Source of the DNA: Calonectria ilicicola
Lineage: Eukaryota; Ascomycota; Sordariomycetes; Hypocreales; Nectriaceae
Reading direction: 5' to 3'
Assembly (NCBI GenBank): GCA_020809705.1
Contig: CP085835.1
Span: forward strand, 1,612,001-1,676,000
DNA length: 64,000 nucleotides
The notes beneath the pieces are model-generated. The model did not search any database, was not told where the DNA came from, and was given only the letters and a program-made list of their open reading frames with translations. The translations under genes and the position numbers were made by a program. Shown piece after piece: positions 58,753 to 64,000 of the stretch (position 1 is the first letter of the stretch; every line of letters starts with the position of its first letter).

Positions 58753-59310
58753 ATGAACATTAAAAAACTCATCCTTGCTCCTCTCTTGGCCGTTGGCCTT
58801 GTCTCTGCCGCTCCATCGTGCAAATCTGTTACGTTTGAGGTAATGGCACTTCGCTCTGGCAGCCCGATTCATTTCGAGGCTCTCCAGGCCGGTAGAAACA
58901 GCTTCTTCCTGGATCTTCCGGATCAAAAGGCCACATGCACTACCAGATCAGACAATGCAGTCATCCTTGAGCTTGTAAATGGCGAACTCCAGCTCTACAA
59001 GAAAGGCGGACCCCGTCAGAGGGTTTATGTTGACCGCTCAGGCATGGGCCAAGGTGTCCTCCACTACACTTCTAGCACCTCGCTGCCTCGATATGCTGAG
59101 CGTAAAGGCTGGAGGATTGATAAGTATGGGGATCTGACTTTTGACGGTAAAAGTTTGATTGCTTGTCCTCATGCTATAAGCGATGCATGGAGTGTCTGGG
59201 TTAGCACCGGCATGTCCAACCCAGGCGCCAATAAGGGATGCTTGGCTTTTGTTCCTCGTGCCGTCAAGACGAACAAGCCCAACAGCTGCATATATACTGA
59301 GCGCAATTAA
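58753..59310 (+). CDS. phiA: PhiA-like secreted cell-wall protein
   Basis: A single exon of 185 residues. I start at 58753 (MNIKKLILAPLLAVGLVSAA), which gives a clean signal peptide; the upstream frame only reads through the CT-rich leader. The mature protein has VTFEVMALRSGSPIHFEALQ near its start, YVDRSGMGQGVLHYTS in the middle, and the block KSLIACPHAISDAWSVWVS with GCLAFVPRAV at the end. These are features of PhiA, the cell-wall protein linked to phialide and conidium development in Aspergillus and found across ascomycetes, often among major secreted proteins. The CT-rich leader suggests strong expression. It stands alone, with no functional tie to its neighbours. A paralogue rather than the true orthologue cannot be excluded. 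Confidence 0.85.
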   Translation: MNIKKLILAPLLAVGLVSAAPSCKSVTFEVMALRSGSPIHFEALQAGRNSFFLDLPDQKATCTTRSDNAVILELVNGELQLYKKGGPRQRVYVDRSGMGQGVLHYTSSTSLPRYAERKGWRIDKYGDLTFDGKSLIACPHAISDAWSVWVSTGMSNPGANKGCLAFVPRAVKTNKPNSCIYTERN

Positions 59311-60035
59311 AAATAATAATTTTGCGCTGGATGTAACACCAACATGGAGAGTGATGGAGACGCTCCGGTCCATGCTGAGAATTGCATGCACATACACTCG
59401 AGTCACTTCATGGAATAAAGGGGGACTCACAACATTCGTTTAGGCCTTCACTGAAGGTTGAATTAGAAAATGGAATCAGAATGAAATAGTGGAGGACCAT
59501 TGCAATACTGATGGGAAGGGGATTGAGATGACTGAGGCTTAGGAGAAGATACCCTATGTCTGTGGGACCTGTCATTACGAAATGGCTCAGCATCTATTAG
59601 GTCAAAAATGGCTTGTAAATAAACAGAAAACCATCAAACTGGGGAGATTTTGTAGGCATATGTTCAGCATAAGGGCTCGGCTTTGTCACTAACATAAAAA
59701 AAAAAAAGCTGCCGGGTTAGAAATGAAGAATTTCTTATCTTCAGCTGTTCTGCTTGATGCTTCTACCCAGTCACATACATGCAATTGGAACATATAATTT
59801 CAGTAGAGAATCATTGTAATTATTCTATCTGCCCATTGGCAATCAGGTCTATCTATCTATCTATGTCTTTTTCTCTTCTTTCTTTTTTTTTATTTTTTTT
59901 TTAGGAATATTTGGTCATTGGAATTAAGCTTTGGTATTGTCTTTCACCACGATCGACCTTGATCGCGACTTGTAAAGCAAACACTGGTCATATGCATCAT
60001 GTAGTAGGGCTGAGCGTAAAATAATTTGAAGCAGA
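59311..60035. other. Intergenic stretch with low-complexity tracts
   Basis: This is the space between the 3' end of the PhiA-like gene and the 3' end of the monooxygenase gene. It contains an A-run at 59694-59707, an (ATCT)n run at about 59849-59865 and T-rich tracts at 59878-59903. No gene is seen. Confidence 0.5.
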
Positions 60036-61277
60036 CTACTCGGGCGGAGGCGCAAAGCTCATGAAGAAGTCTACAAAGGCCTTGGCCCCGTTTTCGCCAA
60101 ACATCATCTGACCATTGCTGACGGTTTCGACTGCTTTTTCTTTGGCACGGGCTACCATGTCGGCCTCAAATGTCTTGACAAGGGGATCCAACACATTTTG
60201 GAAGAGAAGTTGGTCTTTTTCGGCCGCCTCATGGGCCTTGATGATGGCATGGGCCAGCAGCAGGGAGTCCCACATGGCAAGGTTGACTCCCTCGCCAGCC
60301 CAGGGACACATTAGGTGAGCGGCATCTCCGATGGCGGTGGCGCCAGGGTTATGTTCCCAGGAGCTTCCCACTGGTAGCATGTAGAGGGCGCGAATGTCGA
60401 CGACGCCGCCTGGGTTATCGGCCGTTTCTTCGTCGCACGCGACCGTGACGAGCTGCTTCATTGTGGACCCCCATGTGCCGAGCAACACGGACTCATTCAA
60501 GATGACTTCCTTGGTAGCAGCGGCTGTTTTTCCAGCAACGCCAACCGTTGTCGCAAAATCTTCGTCCTCTGTGGTGAAAAAGATGTAGATGCGGGCCGAG
60601 TCCTGCGGGCCGCGCTGTGACATGACGCCGTGGCGGTCGCCCAGGGCGGAGAAGCTGCCCTGGCCCACCAGCTCGGCCAGGTGTGGGTATTTGTTGGTGA
60701 GATTCCGGATGGTCAAGGTGATGTTTTGGGTACCGGCGTAGTGCGGCTTCACGTCTGTCAGCAGGCTGCGGACCTTAGACCAGGCGCCGTCAGCGCCAAT
60801 GACAAGATCAAATGTCTGCTTGCCGTGGGCGCCAAAGTCGAGCTCAACTTGGCTATGTCCTGATGCGGCGGCGGAGCTGGTGGCAGCGAGGAGCTTATGG
60901 CCCCACTGGATCTGCTCGGGCGGGATGTGAGAGAGCAGCAGCTTAGTGAGGGAGTGGCGCGAAATCTCGGGTCGATCAGCCATCTCGCCCTGGTCGGCGT
61001 AGAGAATGGTGCCGTTCTTGTCTGACACCTTTTGTGCTTCGCTGCATTCGCCGGTGAGGCTGAGGAACTGCTCGTACAAGCCACACTCACGAATGGCGGC
61101 GATGCCCGATTCGTCGTGGAGATCGAGCATTCCAGAGGGCTTGGCCAGCTCCTCATCAGTGGGTTTCTGGCGGAGCTCGAAGATGGTGAAGGGGATGCGG
61201 CGGTTGTGGAGGAGAAGGCCGGTTGTCAGTCCAGCGGGGCCGGCGCCGACGATTGCGATTTTTGGTTGAGGAGACAT
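60036..61277 (-). CDS. FAD-dependent monooxygenase (TetX-like, group A)
   Basis: A single exon of 413 residues from 61277. It starts MSPQPKIAIVGAGPAGLTTG, the Rossmann loop that holds the ADP part of FAD. DLVIGADGAWSKVRSLL is the second FAD/NADPH motif, and GDAAHLMCPWAGEGVNLAMW is the third FAD motif. This set marks class A flavoprotein hydroxylases. GMLDLHDESGIAAIRECGL and the PWAGEGVNLAMWDSLLLA block put it near the TetX-like (tetracycline-inactivating) monooxygenases, which are common in fungi with mostly unknown substrates. It would hydroxylate an aromatic or polyketide-like compound using NADPH and oxygen. The Zn2Cys6 regulator gene lies upstream on the same strand, about 760 bases away, and may control it. 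The codons are GC-rich compared with the window's NLR genes. Confidence 0.9.
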   Translation of the reverse strand: MSPQPKIAIVGAGPAGLTTGLLLHNRRIPFTIFELRQKPTDEELAKPSGMLDLHDESGIAAIRECGLYEQFLSLTGECSEAQKVSDKNGTILYADQGEMADRPEISRHSLTKLLLSHIPPEQIQWGHKLLAATSSAAASGHSQVELDFGAHGKQTFDLVIGADGAWSKVRSLLTDVKPHYAGTQNITLTIRNLTNKYPHLAELVGQGSFSALGDRHGVMSQRGPQDSARIYIFFTTEDEDFATTVGVAGKTAAATKEVILNESVLLGTWGSTMKQLVTVACDEETADNPGGVVDIRALYMLPVGSSWEHNPGATAIGDAAHLMCPWAGEGVNLAMWDSLLLAHAIIKAHEAAEKDQLLFQNVLDPLVKTFEADMVARAKEKAVETVSNGQMMFGENGAKAFVDFFMSFAPPPE

Positions 61278-62036
61278 GGTTTTGTGGATGGGTCTAGACG
61301 GAGATGGAGATAGGGATGGTGTTGGAGATGTAGATGAGGTTGTGTGTGATGTAGTGCGGAATTAGACAATCGAGGAGTCAAGATGGACATGTTGTATATA
61401 TACACTTTCAAACATGCCTCTTCATGTGCCGTTCGGGTCGGTCCTAAATGACAACAAGCTCCGCGTCGAGACTGAAGCTCGACGCCGGGTCCGTGGCTTC
61501 ACTGGCGGGCCGTGTCTGCTTCGGTCCCGAGAATTTTGGGGTCCGCGCACTTTGGTGTTCCGTCCAGGCACCGGGGCCACACGGGGTGGTCACATAGGGG
61601 CAGGCTTCTGTCCACGGCCCTGTGAGCTGTGGCACGGGCTGAAATGCGCCCACACTATTGGCCCCATCGGAGTTTTGCTGAAAGCCGGAGATGTGCTGTG
61701 TACCCGGGACCTAAGCAAACACAGTCATGAAAAAGAAAAGAAGTTGATACACCATCGCAGCATGAAAAATAAATCATTTTACATTATATTATATTAATTT
61801 ATGTCATCAGCATGGTATTTTTGTTGTGTTTGTCACGAAATTATTTGTCAATACCATCGTAGGTGACACAGGAGATAATTTCAGATGTTCAAGTAGTCAA
61901 ATCTAATGAGAATACGCATCGCTACACATCACGTATCCCTCTCGCGCTTTATTCTAATATCATATTCCCATCCTGCCTAAAAAAAAAAAAGACTTATTTC
62001 CTCCTCCCAGTTACTCCCAGGCCAATCCATGTCTAA
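61278..62036. promoter_or_regulatory. Region between the TF 3' end and the monooxygenase start
   Basis: It should hold the promoter of the monooxygenase. A TATA-like TATATATAC lies at about 61394. A frame at 61414-61797 has no features. No repeated motif comparable to the 36.5-kb promoter was noticed. Confidence 0.4.
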
Positions 62037-63813
62037 TTATTTTGCTTGCATTGCTTCCAACTGTCTAATATTTACTGCACCGGAGCTGCATCCACAAGCC
62101 GTGAAATACCAACCCATCGATCGTTCAATGTTTCTAAGTTTTGGCGGTATCTCTTCCCCCTCCTTCCTGTTGAGCATGCTCAGCAACGGCGCCGCCATTT
62201 GCGAATTTTGGCTGACGTCCTCTAAAATCTCTCTGATTCCCTCCCGCACGGTGGTGTCGTGACACTTGTACAGCACAAACGTAAGCGGCCGCATAAGCGC
62301 ATTGTCTAGTATGCCAGCTTCGCCGGGTTTATCGTAATTCTGTTGCATTTCTCTCGTAGTTTGGATCATTTCTAGGTAAATGGGCTTCACATCTGGCAGG
62401 ACATTAAAGTCCCAGCGTTGGCGCATATGGAGGCTTGTTAGCGTCTCGAGATAAAGTGTCTCGAGGATGCAGGCAGTGAGAAAAGGATATGGGTTTTTGG
62501 TCTTCCTTAGTCTCGCAGATTGTAGAAGGGGCACAAAGCGACGGTGCCAGTCTTGCAGGTTTGTAAACGATTCCTCCCAGGCTGTGCTATCACTCATCAT
62601 GGATTGGTCATCTTCCGAGTTCAGGCTATAGTAAGATGGGGAGGAGTGGAAGGACTTTGGGGACACTGGGCTAGGTTCTTGTATGTGATGCAGCAAAAAA
62701 TGCTGTTGTGTCACATCCCACCACCGCAGCGCCTCGGGCAGGTCGCGAAACGACTCGGGCATATCTCGTACGTCGTGCTTATGCTTGCGAGACTGGAAGC
62801 CTTTGTGAAGTTTGTGACCAGCCGTGGAGCCTGCAAAGCCCAGGTCCAGGGCCCAAGGGTGGGTGGTCAGACGCTGCTGCATTTCAACCACTGCGGATTC
62901 GATACTGGAGAGCTGCAGCTCGGCAAATGGGAGCCCCGTCTCTTTGCATCTTTGGTCAAAGTAGCTATTAATGATGCGGTGACCATGGCTAAAGTGCGCC
63001 AAAGCGGTCGGCATTTCGCCCCGCATTATGTCATAGGTCACAAAGAGGATGGACACGACAGCCACCGTGAGCAGGGCGCTGGTAGTGGGCTCGGCTTTCC
63101 TGACAGCCTGGAGGGCACGATTGTAATGTACAAGGGATATCCTGTATACAACCTCATCGGCGGCAGGGTCTGAATTGGGATATGTGAATGCGTTAGCGGC
63201 GGCGCCGATGGCGCAACACATCTCGCGTACGGCAAGGTCCTGCTGGGCAATTTGTGGCGTGAGGGCCGACAGAGTGTTGATGGGCATGGTACCAGCCTGC
63301 TCATTTGTGAAGAGGAAGACGGAAAACATGTCCCACTGCTGCTGGTTCTTGAAGAGCGACAAGATGTGATTGGGCTCTACCAAGATGCGGGCATCCGGGA
63401 CTGTGTGCCGAACCTTGTCCTGGGTACCACCCGGAATAACTGCATGGCTGAGCGAGAGGTCGCATACGCGACCAGATGAAATACATCTTTTACATGCCGG
63501 GCTGCCTTCGTCGCATTTGACGCGCCGGCGCCTGTTCAATTCACTAAATGTCAACCAATGGAAACAAACGGACGGCGGCTGGAGTGGTCGACCAACTTGC
63601 ACTCTTTGCACCCAGTCCGACTCTTTTGTGTCTTCGCCCTTGTGGGACGGGGACGTGCGAGAGTCAAAACACCCGTGCCTGGAAGCTTGATCTGTATTCG
63701 AAATAGGCACGGCGATCAGCTGGATTGTGCTGTTGGAGCCAGTCTCAGGGGGTTGTTTGGCGTTGGCCCACCTTGGTTCTCAACTGAGTTGCACCGCCGT
63801 CATCGGGCGCCAT
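62037..63813 (-). CDS. Zn(II)2Cys6 transcription factor
   Basis: The main exon is 63531-62037. An intron (GTTGGT, 63596, to GAACAG) joins it to the exon ending at 63597, restoring RTGCKECKRRRVKCDEGSPA, then CKRCISSGRVC, a complete C-x2-C-x6-C-x6-C-x2-C-x6-C zinc cluster. Upstream I propose exon 63691-63597 and a first exon 63813-63772 (MAPDDGGATQLRTK) with GTGGGC and ACAG ends; phases fit and the total is 543 residues, but this 5' part is less certain. Downstream the product has LSLFKNQQQWDMFSVFLF and LVHYNRALQAVRKAEPTTSA, typical of fungal C6 regulators of secondary-metabolism type, and a Cys-rich end (YFTACGCSSGAV). It sits directly upstream of the TetX-like monooxygenase gene, a natural candidate target. 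Confidence 0.85.
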
Positions 63814-64000
63814 TGTGCCCGTCATGTACCGTCCGAGGCGTTCTCAATGCTTGGGGATATGTCTTGATTCTGTTGGTGGTATAACGAGGGATGCTTTGAG
63901 TGGTTACTCCACGAACTTGATGGGAAAGCGGCGGGGGGTCGCGTCAGTGGAAATGTCAGCATGTCGTGGACATTGGGAAACTTGGCCAATCATATATCGA

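Noticed and set aside
1..64000. CRISPR array, bacterial operon or riboswitch
   Set aside because: The window is eukaryotic; no regular spacer-repeat pattern was seen, and the repeats found are a minisatellite, a coding repeat and a promoter motif.

Overview
The window is nuclear DNA of a filamentous ascomycete (Pezizomycotina; a sordariomycete, perhaps Hypocreales, is my inference). The signs are short GT-AG introns of about 50-110 bases with CTAAC-type branch sites, (TTAGGG)n telomere-type motifs, fungal-only families (fungal rhodopsin-like receptors, Zn(II)2Cys6 regulators, LaeA-like methyltransferases, NACHT NLRs, a PhiA-like wall protein) and a eukaryotic tRNA-Asp. Gene density is low. 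Several broken genes, a decaying minisatellite and long empty stretches suggest an accessory or fast-evolving region. All gene models were spliced by hand; the joined lengths are multiples of three.

Layout. 0.1-4.3 kb: an MFS drug-type exporter and a ten-exon LaeA-like methyltransferase, both +. 5.3-6.7 kb: a fungal rhodopsin-domain (SAT4/PTH11-like) membrane protein, -. 8.8-22.9 kb: two divergent NLR genes, a 2200-residue NACHT-ankyrin protein (-) and a NACHT-WD40 gene (+) whose single 1656-codon frame is cut by four in-frame stop codons. 24.8-25.6 kb: a relic of an enoyl-reductase-type dehydrogenase. 26.3-38.2 kb: a sugar transporter, a Zn2Cys6 regulator with a doubtful splice junction, a nitroreductase, a Caps_synth-type glycosyltransferase, and a dehydrogenase divergent from a second Zn2Cys6 regulator. 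The promoter between these last two carries four copies of a 17-bp motif. 38.5 kb: tRNA-Asp(GTC). 39-45.8 kb: two divergent large membrane proteins of unknown function around a minisatellite. 46.4 kb: a small secreted cysteine-rich protein. 49.4-53.8 kb: a cytochrome P450 converging on a secreted FAD-linked oxidase. 54.4-55.3 kb: a frameshifted BTB gene. 57.5-63.8 kb: a small membrane protein, a PhiA-like wall protein, a TetX-like FAD monooxygenase and a third Zn2Cys6 regulator.

How the genes may work together. No PKS, NRPS or terpene synthase is visible, so the P450, FAD oxidase, monooxygenase, methyltransferase and exporter cannot be called a complete biosynthetic cluster. The best functional units are the divergent NLR pair (self/non-self recognition), the dehydrogenase-regulator pair with its repeated promoter motif (a candidate private regulon), and the monooxygenase with the adjacent regulator (possible detoxification). 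The most striking signals are the stop codons in the WD40 NLR and the four-copy motif at 36.4-36.7 kb.
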